From contig VZSF01000896.1 in NCBI GenBank assembly GCA_013398295.1, positions 56,068 to 120,067 of the forward strand: a DNA stretch of 64,000 bases, in the 5' to 3' direction. Shown piece after piece: positions 36,332-49,312 of this stretch. How positions within the stretch are numbered: position 1 is the first letter of the stretch; the number at the start of each line of letters is the position of its first letter. The translations under genes and the position numbers were made by a program. The notes beneath the pieces are model-generated. The model saw nothing but the letters and a program-made list of their open reading frames with translations, did not search any database and had not been told where the DNA came from. Origin of the DNA: Chionis minor. Lineage: Eukaryota > Chordata > Aves > Charadriiformes > Chionididae.

Positions 36332-36962
36332 TGTCCTGGTTTGAGCAACACAGGACTGATTTCTGATGCTTGGGAAAACTGCACTTTAAGAAGACTAGTG
36401 TCTGAATTTGTGAAAATGTTTACTTTGTAACCAGCTATGTTGTGTGGGTCTCAAGGTGTTCTCAGGCTCGCCAGGTGCAGGGATGAGGAGGGGTGAGACC
36501 CAGGCACTTGGCCCAAGCTGGCCAACAGGATTATTTCATACCACAAATGTCATATTCAATATAAATTAGAAAGTTTGCTCTGATTGCTCCCTTGATAACT
36601 GCCATCCTGAGAACTTCTTGCCTCAGCACCAGGCCCCTGAGCCCTTCCCTTCCTCCCAAAGCCATAACACTTGCAGTGTCCGACATTTGTTATCCACTGC
36701 TAGGAGTGCACAGCTTCCTACGGATAGAATAGGCTGAGTATAATCCTTGTATACTTTGTATTGGTATTGGGATCAACATTGGTTATTTAGTGTTATTAAT
36801 GTTAATTATCTAGTCTTATTCTATTAAATCTGTTTATATTTCAGCCCCTGGGTTTCCTTGTTTTTCCTGATTCCCCTTCCTGGGTTGGGAGTTGTCATCA
36901 GGTTATAGAGTAATTGTCTAAACAACAATAAATTGTTGTGGATTTCTCAAACGATAACAACA
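36332..36962 (+). mobile_element. Solo LTR, avian endogenous retrovirus (family C)
   Basis: Plus-strand LTR with TG...CA ends, from TGTCCTGGTTTGAGCAACAC to CTCAAACGATAACAACA. Internal landmarks are ACTGCACTTTAAGAAGACTA, GGTCTCAAGGTGTTCTCAGG, a TATA-like ATATAAATTA near 36560, and TCTATTAAATCTGTTTATAT, which supplies an ATTAAA polyadenylation-like signal about 135 bases before the end. No internal viral region adjoins it. ACAGAT occurs at both edges but overlaps the termini, so a target duplication is not established. Confidence 0.82.
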
Positions 36963-39867
36963 GATTATCTCAGTTTACACACAAAGCCTGAAAGTTGAAA
37001 TATTCTTGTGAAACTTTTGACACTTATTCAAAGTTTCAAGATGTGATATGAGAATGAATTATGAATGTTCATGGGGTGGGGGGGCTAAGGGAAAGAATTA
37101 TAAAGACATGTCATCCTATATCATCAAGCGATGCAACAATCTGGAACACATTCAAATTCTTGTCACTTCCACATACTATATTGGACACTTCAGGCTAGCA
37201 ATCAGATGTGGAAAAAAATATGGCTGATACATTTTCCAAAAAATCTGGTGGTTCACTAACAATTCCATTTGAACCAAATATTATCTCTCAGCAGAATTAT
37301 GTATATTTAATCTTTGCACTGTCCAAGCAGTGTTTTAACTTATCCGCTTGTTTTTAAACTGTCTGACCTAACTGCTTCTCCAGAATGGGTATGATATATG
37401 AAAAGAGTGAAGCTAACAGTGAAACTTTTGACAAGTTTTGCCTAATCTTTTTTTTTTTTTTTGAGTGTGTATGCATTAATTCTATTATTTCTTATGTATA
37501 AAAATTAATACAGAAATGGGACTCTATTTCTGATTTTACATATTTATATATTTGAAATGCCAAGAAATTCTGGTAGGATGATAGAGACTTGCAAGATTTA
37601 AGACATTGAAAGTGAAAGTAGACTACTGTTCTTCCAAGGCAGGGACAGGCAGATGCACATTCAAGGAATAAGTAAAACTCTGCATTTTAATACACATGAA
37701 ACTTTTCAGTACCAAATTAAATCCTCAAACAGTAGAAAATAATCCTCTGTTTTGTCCATATTTTTCCAGAACTTTTGAAAAGCTAATGAAAACTTAGTAA
37801 CATTTTCTCAAGTTATTTTATCTACAAAGCTGGAAGCAAACTCCAAATTAATAACAATCCTGTATTGCCCACTGGCACTGTATAATACCTTACCGTGCAA
37901 CTAGAATATGTTGTACAGTAGAATATTTTTGCTTCCCCATAACTGAGAATCTGCTACTAAAGTAAAGGAGAGTTCCTACCTTAGGGTTCCTCAGATTAGA
38001 TATCTAATCCAGTATATAGATATTTTTTGATTTTTTTTCTCATATCTTTCAACAAAATGGACATATTTGGTGTATCAGAGTTTCTGTATCTATTTATCAC
38101 CTGTTATCTTTTGTGTGTATGCAAGTCACATATAAGAGACTCCACTGAAGAGTATCTCTGAGGAAATTCAACATTCAAAATTAAAGGGAAAATATTGTAT
38201 TACAAGATGTATACAGAAAAGTAGTTGATAAAGATTTCAGATGTCTATAAGATACAGAAACTCATGATGCTTCAAGTCAAAACATATTTACACATTAATG
38301 ATTTTTTTCAGTACTTGCTAGTCTAATTTCATTTGCCTCTCCAGTGCTGTCAGTATTTAGAATATTATTTTAGTTTATTTCAAGTCTTACAGCTTTGTTT
38401 CTTTCCCTGAAAACTCTGTCAGGATTTCAAATGTTCTTGTGAGAATTTAAGCTTTCTATTTTAAAACCAGTACATTTCTAGTTCCTCCAGGCAAACCTGA
38501 AAAGTAAACATTTAATTGCACCTAGCAGTTTAAAACATAATACGTAAATAAAAGAAATCTCACATATATGATTTTTCATTTATTCTACTCATGGTTCTTG
38601 CATATTAAGGGTTCATAAAGCTATGGCTATTTCTCTTCTTCCACTGGTACAAATCAGTGATAAATCTACTTATGGGAACTGAAGTTGGAGACTTTCATGC
38701 ATCTTCCACAGGGTTATGGCTGTCTCATTTCTCTATGCCTTGAACAAGGGTCCTTTCAAAACCAGTGCAACAAATTATTTCTGGAATCACCAATATCATG
38801 TCTTCACTCCCCTTCTTTCAATCAGATATAGTCAGATATATGTTCTCTCAGCGGCAAGGTGAATGGAACTTAACTGCCAGTAAAGTTGAAGGTTTCTTCT
38901 TTATTGATGTGATAGAGACCAGTACTCAAAAATGCAAAAGATGTTCCCTCTTTCTATTATTCTTTCCACTAAACTGGAAAAGAAGCTTTTTATTTGAAAT
39001 ATTTCAAGCATCTAGCACTTGTCTAGGGTTTCTGAAAAATGTACAGTTCAACATCAGTCTGTAATGGACAATTATGGTCCTACCACAAAACCTTCTGGTT
39101 TTGACAGAGTCAAAAGAAATCAGATCACCTGAGTACAAAATCATGATACAAAACTGTGATTTCATTCAATCACAATCACAGCTAGGAGAGCTGTGCCACA
39201 TGAGCTGCATAATTTCATCAGAGGAGGAACCTGTATAGAGAAAGACTGCAAGAGCATCTCTTTTAAACCATGAAACTCTAGAATCAGTAGCCAAAAAAAT
39301 TCAAATTTCTTTTAAATGACACTGGAATTTCCAACCAGAACATTGCCAGTCAGTGGCAGATAACACTTAAACCTTTTACATCTTTATGACAAGCACAAAC
39401 ATAAGCTAGAAAAAACCTTAAGTGAGTTTTTATTCTTTAAAAAAGGATTTATGTCTATGGCACATTACAAAGGAGATTCCCTGTCTGATATGCTTCACGA
39501 TAGTACATTCTGTGGTATGTGACCAAGACTACTCATTGAATCAGAGATTTAAATCTGCTCTTGGCTTCAGTATCTGGAAACAGCTGCTGTAAGCCAGTAA
39601 GGAGAGTATAAGGAAGAAGACCACCTTTTTGACAAAGGAAGAGAAGGGTATTCCATCATTAATTACATTTCATACTTTTACTCTCAGACTCAAGCTGTCT
39701 ATGTGAGCAATGTTTTTGTACTATTCTATTCTTGCTTTCATTACCTGTTAAACTAAAGGTCTATGAGACATAAACATGAAGGACTTGGCAAAGTTGAACT
39801 GAAGAGGCTGTGAATAGTTATGATTTTGAATGGTAGGTTATATTTTGTTTTAGGAGAATAGTAATTT
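36963..39867. other. A+T-rich DNA, no recognised feature
   Basis: No familiar repeat. A 99-codon plus-strand frame at 38765-39064 starts at GTG, lacks any recognised domain and is most likely chance. Confidence 0.45.
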
Positions 39868-41134
39868 CATAGAATCATAGAATGGTTAGAGTTGGAAAGA
39901 ACATTGAAGACCACCTAGTTCCAACCCCCCTGCCATGGGCAGGGACATCTTCCACTAGACCAGGTTACTCAAAGCCTCATCCAACCCGTCCTTGAACACT
40001 TCCAGGAACACATCCACAACTCCTCTGGGCAACCTCTTCCAATGTCTCACCACCCTCACAGTAAAGAATTTCCTTCTAACATCTAATCTAAATGTTTCAG
40101 TTTAAAAACATGACCCCTTTTCTTATCACTACATTCCCTGATTAAGAGTCCTTCTTTATCTTCCCTGCAGAGGCCCTTCAGAAACTGGAAAGCCACCCCA
40201 AAGCCTTTTCTTCTCCAGGCTGAACAACCCCGACTCTTAGCCTGTCTTCATAGCAAAGGTGTTCCAGCTCACTGATCATCTTTGTGGCCTCACTCTGACA
40301 GGTCCACAACCTTCTTATGTTAGGGACTCCAGACTCCAAGTGGGGTCTTATCAGAGTGGAGTAAAGGGGCAGAATCATCTCCCTCCACCTGTTGGCCATG
40401 CTTCTTTTGATGCAGACCAGGATGCAGTTTGCTTTCTGGGCTGCAAGTGTGCATTTGTGGAATCTGTGGCACATGATGGGCTTCTCATCAACCAACACCC
40501 CGAAGTTTTTCTTGATAGGGCTGCACTCAATCAACTCTCTTCCCAGCCTGTATTTGTGCATGGGATTGCCCTGACCCAGGTGCAGGACCTTGCACTTGGC
40601 CTTGTTGAACTTCATGAGGTTTGCACGGGCCCATCTCTCAAGCCTGTCCAGGTCCCTCTGGATGGCACCTGTGCTCTCCAGCATGTTGACTACACCACAC
40701 AGCTTGTCAAACTTGCTGAGCGTGCACTCAATCCCACTGTCCATGTCACCAACAAAGATGTTAAATCATACCAGTCCCAGTATGGACCCCTGAGGAACGC
40801 CACTTATCACTACTTGCTACTTGAACATCAAACTGTTGACCTTAACTCTTTGAGCACAGCCATCCAGCCAGTTCCTTATCCCCTGAGTCGTCCATCCATC
40901 GGATCCATGTCTCTCCAGTTTAGAGACAAGGCTGTTGTGTAGGACAATGTCGAATGCCTTGCAGAAGTCCAGGTAGATTATATCAGTTGTTCTTCCTTTA
41001 TCTACCAGTGTTGTAACCCCTTTGTAGAAAGCCACCAAATTTGTTAGCATTGATTTACATTTAGTGAAGCCATGTTGGCTATCACCAATCACCTCCTTAT
41101 TTTCCATGTGCCTAAGCATGGTTTTCATGAGGAC
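39868..41134 (-). mobile_element. CR1 LINE, minus strand
   Basis: Two octamer-type units (CATAGAATCATAGAATGG) at 39868 start the 3' end. A full 3' UTR and ORF2 follow from its C-terminus to motif A and just upstream, ending at about 41134 by 5' truncation. It is of the same general subfamily as 24815-26088 but retains the 3' UTR that copy lost. Confidence 0.92.
40178..41128 (-). pseudogene. CR1 ORF2 reverse transcriptase, inactive
   Basis: The upstream half (41128-40817) reads [20 protein letters not shown] and motif [16 protein letters not shown]. After a frameshift the second half (40744-40178) carries the motif C region as LSKFDKLCGVV. Compared with the family's FADDTKL, three residues are deleted, including at least one catalytic Asp. 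The thumb follows ([20 protein letters not shown]). Enzymatically dead, endonuclease absent. Confidence 0.88.
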
Positions 41135-44100
41135 TTATGGAAATTACTAACTTTTCTTTCTACTGCAGAAATGGAATGATAAAATTAAAGTGGTAGGGGG
41201 AGAGAGAGTACATGGGAAATCTTACTGAATATGTATTCTAAGTACTAGAGCCATGGGAGCTAAGCCTCTTAGTCTAATCCTACCCTAAACAACAATACTC
41301 ACTGATTCTCCAAAGTTAATGCTGCTAAGTAGAAAAGGCAATGCTAAATATAGAAGTACATATCTTTGTTTGCATGTTGAAGATGGTTCTTAAGCCCAAA
41401 CCTACTCAGAAATGCACTTATTATTTTCCCATTATTTATTTATTTATTCACTGGAAGACACAGAGTAATAAAGCTCTTATTAGTTTCATTAGAAGTGATT
41501 ACAACCAGAGTTAAATATTGACCCTCAGATATCTAGAGAGCTTTCCTTGGTTTGAGAAGTTTGGGGGGTTTTCTACTTTTAATTATAAATACACTTTGCT
41601 TTCCAAGCAGAAAAACAAAAAAATTTGTTCCTGAAGAAAAGTATTAAAGAATTTAAGAATCAAACCCAATATCAAGTAAGGTAAATCACCACCATCTTTT
41701 TTTTTATAGTTTTAATGTTGGCTAACTTTTTTCAGGTTTCTTTTCAAAACCAAGTTTAACAATCGAATCCTTCATATTTACAAAATTATATGTGAAACCT
41801 CTTGTCTTTCATATAACATGCACCAGAAAAAAGGCAGATTAAACACAGAAATAAATGCTGTACCTATACCCTTATAATTATGAATTTAAATATGTATTCA
41901 ATCAACTTAATAGTAATAATATTCATTTTTGTCTTTTCTTTATAGAATTAAATCTTTTGTCTTGAGAGGGATTTTGTTATTTTTGTTATTATCTTTGCAA
42001 AAACCTCTTTCTCTAGTAGGATATAAATTAATAGTCTTACTGACTGTATACGGTGATAATTCCATGTGGTTGCTTCAGAAACACAGTTAATAAAAACACT
42101 AGTAATTCAACAGTAATTCACCAATGCAAAAGTAGTTAAACAGTAGGGTATTGTGTTCTTGGGTATTGTGTTCTTGGTTAGTCAGTAATTTGTTTCCTAC
42201 TGTTGCACCAGTAATTTATAGATCATTGTTGCATTTTTTCTTGCATAGGTTTTATTGGAGAAATGCATTTTCTGTATCAAATACAGGAAATGTTGGAAAA
42301 TATGCTTATATCAGTTATGGGTTCCCTACACATAAGGTGAATGGATTTGATTTTTTTTTTTCCCCCTAGATACAAATATATCAATGTTTCTCTTCTCATT
42401 AGTTAAAAGTTAAACTGTGATGTGGAAAATGGTATGTCTAACTGTGAGAGATTCCTTGAGGGATAAGAAATGAAGTCAGATATCTTAGACTGAATTTTCT
42501 CAGAGATTTATTTTCTTCTTATTCTTTGTGGGACGGAAAAAAGCAGTTGGAATGCTATCCTTTTCATCTATATTTTAATCACTGGAAGTGATTTCTGTAA
42601 ATCATATTGTGCTATTTTTAGCATTAACCTGTCAAGTTCTTATTACATATTTCCTTTTTCTCTCTCCATAGGGATTCCTCATCACTTGTCTTTTTATTAT
42701 TTATTTATATTAAGGCGACTTGAGGTGTTAGGACTCCCTGGAGTGCATTTGCCATCACTTTGGAATGTGGTCATTAGTGTGCAAATGTGAAATTTTATTG
42801 TGAGATTTCATTTTCACTGTTCAGTCTTTCTTGGGACATAAGGAAGATTAATTTTATATGACTTTATTGTGTATATAGGTCAAGATTTTCTTTTTCTTTA
42901 TTCAAATTTGTGTTTCTTTTTGGCAATTTGATTTGACCTGTGGCTAAAACATGTTTTCCTCCTTAGTTGCCAGCTGCGCTTTAGCTATTTCTTCTTACGC
43001 ATTAACTTGTCCTTACAGACCATTCTACTTTTACTTTTTCTCTCACACATGAAAACTCTAATTTTAATATTTATTTTTTAAAGTGCTTTATACTGTCAGA
43101 GTGGAGATCTAACCATTAGCATAGGAAAAATAGAAGGTAACTAATAGTGTTTCCCCAATTCCCAAAATATGCAAACTTACAGAATTTATTTTGCAGAGCT
43201 AAGCTGATGTGAACCTAGCACATTATCTCCTATAACATGCTTCAAGTAAAAGTAACCTTTCAGCAAGTTATTTTAGGTTTTTTGGCTTTAGATTTTAAGT
43301 AGGTTATCATATATATCTGTCCAGCAGTAACATTTCTATTCCCACTGTGAAGTCACATGATGAAAACCTTATAATATGAAATACTTGATAAAAAAACAGA
43401 TTACTTCAAATTTCAGGAAAAGGTCATTCTGTTTATTTGAAGGAATGAAGATACATTATATTTCTACAATATGTCCTCACTTTGCCCTTTAAATGATGTC
43501 AGAGAAGCAAAACTAAGCTTCTTGTTCAGAAGAATATAGTTAAAGTCTTCTATAAACAGATCATACCTTCCAGATGTCAGTGGTTTTAAATTAGAAAGAC
43601 TACAATACCACCAAATTTTATGCATTTTCTTCAATGAATAGTAATGACTCAGTGGACCTAATTCTGTCGCCATCTGTATAGCTGCAACCTTTTGTGTGAA
43701 AAAGCATGTAAATTAAAAGGGCAAGCTATATTCAACCCCAATCTGGAACACATCCAAATACAGATATGACAAATAACTTGTGCAAAGTTCCCTATCTCCT
43801 GTACTTGATATCTAAATAGGCAGACTAAAATAATTTAGTCTACTATTTCCCAGATTAAAAAGTACCACAAATGATAATGTTTTATGGAGCGAATGATCCA
43901 CTAGGAAGTCCAAGCATTATAGAAAATGCCCAAAAGGGATAACTAAAAATAGATAATTCCACTTCCATATTCTAATTTCAAGTTCCTTCCAGAAGATGTT
44001 CCTCTTACTATGAAGGATAGAGAAATGCTAAAATTGTATGTATGCAAAAAGTGAAAGGAATAAGTATATACAAAGTAGGAAAATTAGTTTACAAGTTCAG

Positions 44101-46379
44101 TGTTTTTATTTGGCATTCTTCAAATCATTTCAGAGGTGGAGTAATGTAAAACAATCTGAGCCTTTGAAGTAGCTTTCTATTTTCTTTCTCAGATTCCAGA
44201 TGAAAGGTACTAGGATACCGCTGATCTTCAGAGATTTTAAGGAAAACTTAATAACACAGAACAAAACAAAAAACAAAGGACTCCAATAAATCTATCCAAA
44301 ATATCTATAATAAGACCTCCTGAAATCCTCCTCTTGATAAATTTATCTCTCTAAGTCTGTGCACCTTCACTGACTTATCAGAGTAATTGCAATCACAGAA
44401 AGGTGATATTCCAAGACTGCTGTTCTAGATCCAGTTTATTGAATCTTTGAGATCTTACAGACACTTAGATTGGAAGAGAAAATGATGGCTTTGAAAAGGT
44501 AGAAAGTAAAACGTCAGTTCCTCAAACAATATAAAAACGTGTTACTATCATGGAGGTTTGAGGTCTGTTAGGAAAACAAACAAAACTTCAAAACCATTTT
44601 AAAACTGGAAGCTAAGAGGCAGAGCAAGGGCTGAAATTCAACGAATAGGAACACATTAGACTAGATCATTTCCTATCTTCTATTGCAGTCAGGGCATGTG
44701 TTGGCTGTGTCTACACTATGGAACAGCTCTGCTGTTTTGGTATGCTGCTCTCCTCACCCAGCTTGCATGCTCAGGTTGCTTTCCAGGGTGACTAGTAGGA
44801 CAGACTGTGGTGCCTGCTGATACCTTGTTTTGATATGAAATTGGAGAAAAGGCTCCCTTTGATAAGCATGGCTCATGATATTAGACTGTGATCCCACTGC
44901 AGAGCTTTGTTTCACTGTGATTTTATTTAAGAAATATGTAAGCAGATTATTAATACAAGTCTGAAATAACTTTACACAAATAGACGCATTTACAGCTGCT
45001 GATACTTCTCAAAAATATTATAGTTCTCTTCTGTTTTTCCAACATTATTACTGTTAATTTTTATGAAAGAAGGCATGAGCTTTGCTTTCAGAGACCACTA
45101 TCTGTAGAGTTCTCTGAGATGCAAGTGAAATTGGCTTGTCCCTGTAATTTTATCTTGCTGATACCTGTGAGATGTTTTTGTAGCTTCCCTATAAACAGTG
45201 TTTCAAATATCAAAGCACGTATGTCTCAGGATGATGAAGTGACATCCATCTTGCTGATTTTGTAGAGTCTGTTATTAAACACAAGTGCCAAGTTCTCTGG
45301 AAAGTTTTGCATGCATTTCCAATTCTAGAAAATTACATTATAAATATCACATTTTGAACACTGCAAAATTAGAGATTTTAATGGATATAACTATATGTCA
45401 CTACTATGTATAGAGAATTTATTTGAGTGATAACTATGGTTTCACCTTTTTTCAGTCATCCTGCAGTTTTATTTCTGTGTAAGGAAGAAACAGTGCGGCA
45501 GTATGGCTTGTACAGAGCCACCTGTGTGAAAAATAAAAATTGTTTTCTAGAAAAGGGTGTTTCTCCCTTATGCCCATGTATCTGGGAATTTTAAACTCCC
45601 TGACAAAGAAATACACATGTATTTTAAAACAATTGGCTAAGGTCAGCCTTTGTTCACGCAAATTCTACCCAACAATATTGCTAACCTGAAAATAATAGAC
45701 AGACTTAAAAATCATGGAGATTTACATGGGTTTAGGTTTCTTTAATTTGCCCTCTGCTTTTCTAAGCACAGATATGTAGCTGTCTTGGTTTTTTAAAAAA
45801 AAAAAAAAAATTCAGACCTTATTTGTAAATAAAAGGGGTTGCAAAGCTTTTCAATATGTATTTAAAAACAATGCTGACAATTTTAGAAAAAAACACCAAG
45901 AAGTGCAGAAACTGAAACTTGCATTGTCCTACACTTCTGGAATTACAATGAGCTCCTTTATAAGCAAAATATCTAGCCCTCTTAGTTATTCAAAATAAAT
46001 GGTCAAACTGTAAAATTTTATGAAGTATGTCTATTTTTTCTTTTGAGACTTTAATTCACTTTCTAAATCATTTTTCTGCAGATACAGGGCTAGAAACTTA
46101 TCCATTTTTTCTTTGAAATGAAAGCTAAAGCATTTCACAATTCTATAGTTCAGGATTCTAGAACATTGTGATGAACATCAAATATTCTGGTACTTGGAAG
46201 TAATATATTCAGTGTCCCCTGTTTTCTTATGGAGAGCCTGTGAGAGGACACAAGCAGCTCACCACACAAAGTCTCCTGCATTTAATAAAACTTCTCACTC
46301 ATTCCCACAATTGGAAACTCCCATAGTAAAATTCTTTACTCTGTTTTTCCTTTCCTGTGCAATAGTTGTGTGTCAAATA
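41135..46379. other. A+T-rich DNA, little recognised
   Basis: No gene. A 15-bp tandem duplication lies at 42146-42175 and an A16 run at 45795-45810. A slightly more G+C-rich patch near 44690-44840 is unclassified. Confidence 0.45.
42146..42175. repeat. Two tandem copies of a 15-bp unit
   Basis: GGGTATTGTGTTCTT is repeated exactly, head to tail, at 42146-42160 and 42161-42175. Probably replication slippage. Confidence 0.9.
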
Positions 46380-47290
46380 CTTCCATCCTGTGACAGGTCC
46401 AAAACTGAACACAGTATTCGAGGTGCCGCCTCACCAATGCTGAGTACAGGTGGATGATCACTTCCCTTGTCCTGCTGGCCACACTGTGATACAAGCCAGG
46501 ATGCCGTTGGCCTTCTTGGCCACCTGGGCACACTGCTGGCCAGCTATCAACCAACACACCCAGGTCCTTTTCTGCCAGGCAGCTTTCTGGCCACTCTTCC
46601 CCAAGCCTGTAGCACTGTATGGGGTTGTTGTGACACAAGTGCAGGACCCAGCACTTGGTCTTGTTGAACCTCATACCACTGGCCTCAGCCCATCAATCCA
46701 GCCTGTCCAGATCCCTCTGTAGGGCCATCCTACCCTCAAGGAGGTCAACACTCCTGCCAAATGTGGTGTCATCTGGAAACTTAATGAGGGTGCACTCGAT
46801 CCCTGACCCAGATCATTGAACGAAGAGAACTGACCCCAATACCAAGCCTTGGGGAACACCACTTGTGACCAGCCACCAACTGCATTTAGTTCCATTCATC
46901 ACCACTCTTTGGCGCCAGCCATCTGGTCAGTTTTTCACTCAGCAAAGAGTACACCCATCCAAGCCATGAGTAGTCAGTTTCTCCAGCAGAATGTTGTGAG
47001 AAATGGGGTCAAAGGCTTTACTAAAGTCTAGGTAAACTGCATCTACAGCCTCTCCCTCCTCCACTAAGCGAGTCACCTTATCATAGAAGTACATCTGGTT
47101 AGTCAAAGCAGGACCTCCCTTTCATGAACCCATGATGGCTGGGCCTGATCACCAGGTTGTCCTGTACATGCTGTGTGATGGCACTCAAGATTATCTGCTT
47201 GATAACCTTACCCAGCACTGAGGTTAGACTGTAGTTCAGGCCTGTAGTTCCCCGGATCCACCTTCCAGCCCTTCTTGTGGACACACGTCA
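46380..47290 (-). pseudogene. CR1 ORF2 reverse-transcriptase remnant
   Basis: Scattered matches in several frames: [20 protein letters not shown] and [20 protein letters not shown] in 46674-46336, and the N-terminal RT block with LGKVIKQIILSAITQHVQDN and RPSHHGFMKGRSCF at 47284-47099. Numerous frameshifts; no catalytic motif C is readable in frame. This is the most decayed RT in the window. Confidence 0.82.
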
Positions 47291-47475
47291 CATTTGCTAG
47301 CCTCCAGTCAACTGGGACCTCCCTGATTAGCCAGGACTGATAACAGATGTTAGAAAGTGTCTTGGTGAGCACTTCCACTAGCTCCCTCAGTATCCTTGGA
47401 TGGATCCCATCTGAACCCGTAGTCCTGTGTGTATCTAAGTGGTGTAGCAGGTTACTAATAATTTTGCAACCTGAT
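46380..47475 (-). mobile_element. Old CR1 fragment lacking its 3' end
   Basis: Minus-strand CR1 of a more diverged subfamily. It starts inside ORF2 (GGTCCAAAACTGAACACAGT at about 46397) without octamer or 3' UTR, and runs through RT into the linker near GATCCCATCTGAACCCGTAG (about 47403). Since CR1 insertions normally keep the 3' end, a later deletion at the left edge is likely. Confidence 0.87.
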
Positions 47476-48437
47476 GGAAAATATAATTTTATTGTTAGGG
47501 ATGAGGGAAAGGTTGGGTTTTTTTTAAATAAAAACCTGATGCTTCAATGAAAACGTAACAGAATATATCAATAGTCAGAGATTAAAACTGAGTCATGAGA
47601 GAGGAAGGAAGAACTATGAGAAAATATGTATTTTTGGGCTGTAGCTTCAGTGTTAGAAGCCTCGGAGTTCTATGATGTTAGGTAAGCTGGTAGGAAAACC
47701 CTGCTCTGTTTCTAAAGAAAGGTACATTTTGGTCCAAATTATTTGAGTAGACTTTAATAAAATTATTTCATTATTAATACAAATTGTTCAGGTTCATGTT
47801 GATGTAAAAGAATATTTCTAATTATTGTTTTTAAAAAACATGTTCTATCTTCATTTGAGTCATCTTAGATCCAGACCCTGTCAGGGAATAGAATTTAATG
47901 GATATGGGAATGTCTTGCCCAAAGACATATCAGTTTAACATCCAGACTAGTCTCTAAAACCACCTGTATCTTTTCTGCATATATTATATCTATTCTGTAT
48001 GTTTTTCAGGACAGTATCTGTCCTAATTCTTAATTATAATCAAATCAGTTCTTTTGTTTATCCCTTATTTTTATCATCATAAAATTTTTTTCTCAGTTCT
48101 GTGTTTTCTCCCTATAACAAGAAGTAGAGAAAAAGAATATTGTGACTCCCTTCCAGGTTTTTCCAATCAGATTTTAAATGCAAGGCTTAAGATTCCATAA
48201 AGTATTAGAAACAGATTTAACATTATTCATATTGGTTCATAATTCTTCCTCCTGTTCAAAGAACAGTCATTTTCAGACATGATTCTGTGCATTGTTCAAC
48301 GGTAAGCAATTAGACCTAACACATTAAAAAAAAAAAGAAAAAAAAAAGAGGTCGGTATCAGATAGAACATAGTCAGCTTTTTTATCCTATATTGTAAAGG
48401 TATAGAAGGTAAAAATACTCACTAATTTTTTGAAAAA

Positions 48438-48508
48438 GTTGTTTGGTTGGGGGGTTTTGGTTGGGGTTTTTTTGTAGGATCTTTTACTGGTTTGTTGGGT
48501 TTTTTTGT
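48438..48508. repeat. G/T-rich low-complexity tract
   Basis: Patterns such as GTTGTTTGGTTGGGGGGTTT, the opposite-strand equivalent of the A/C-rich tracts elsewhere. Runs of four or more G are present. Confidence 0.75.
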
Positions 48509-49289
48509 TAATGGAAATCTAAACTTGAGAGAGTATCAATATCCTCCAAGAAAATGTTTTTTATGTCTGAGATGTTTTTTTAATGGAATGGAATGATAAC
48601 ATTCAGAACTGGAAATGACTGCTTATGATTGAACAAGATATATTTTGGAAGAACAGGAAACACAATCTGTTTAGAGACAGGTGAAAAATTACCTCAGGGC
48701 AAATAGAACTGATGCGAATTTTTGCTTTTGATTGATGAAAAGCCCAAGTAATCTTTATCCAATTCTAAATTGGAAGTCATTTAAGTCCATCTGCTCTGTC
48801 AGGTTTTTATTTGGCCAGAAAAATAGCTGTTAGGAAACAAGCAAAAGTGGCAAGTATTACAGGTACTCCTGGGTTTGCTGTGTTCAGGCTGATAATCCAT
48901 GACTGCTGGAACATTTTCACCTGAACAGACAGCTGCGTTAATTTCTTTATTACTTTATTAATAACTGAGTTCTCTGTTTTCTGAACCAAACATAAGCTGT
49001 TTGTTTACTTTTAAGTAGGGCTAAGCCAACTTTTCTAAGGATGTTGAACTTAATTATTGCTATTACAACTAGTGACATAAATATTATCACTTTTTAATCC
49101 ATTTTCCTCTGAGTTATTTAGAGAATGTCGAAAATAATTTCTCTTCTTGTTTATGCTGGTACTCTCTACTTTAGAAAGCAATTATTTAAGGTGTTGAAAG
49201 GTATTTACACAATACAGTGCCCCAACATGACACGAGATTGGTGTATTTGTACATTCTTTAACTGTCCCTCTCCTTCTGTCCCACATATT

Positions 49290-49312
49290 CATATATATAT
49301 ATATACACACAC
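49290..49312. repeat. (AT)n(AC)n microsatellite
   Basis: About six AT units followed by four to five AC units. Short and probably variable in length. Confidence 0.85.

Noticed and set aside
40259..40942. 227-codon plus-strand frame
   Set aside because: Antisense of CR1 ORF2; the longest frame at this locus but without any domain of its own.
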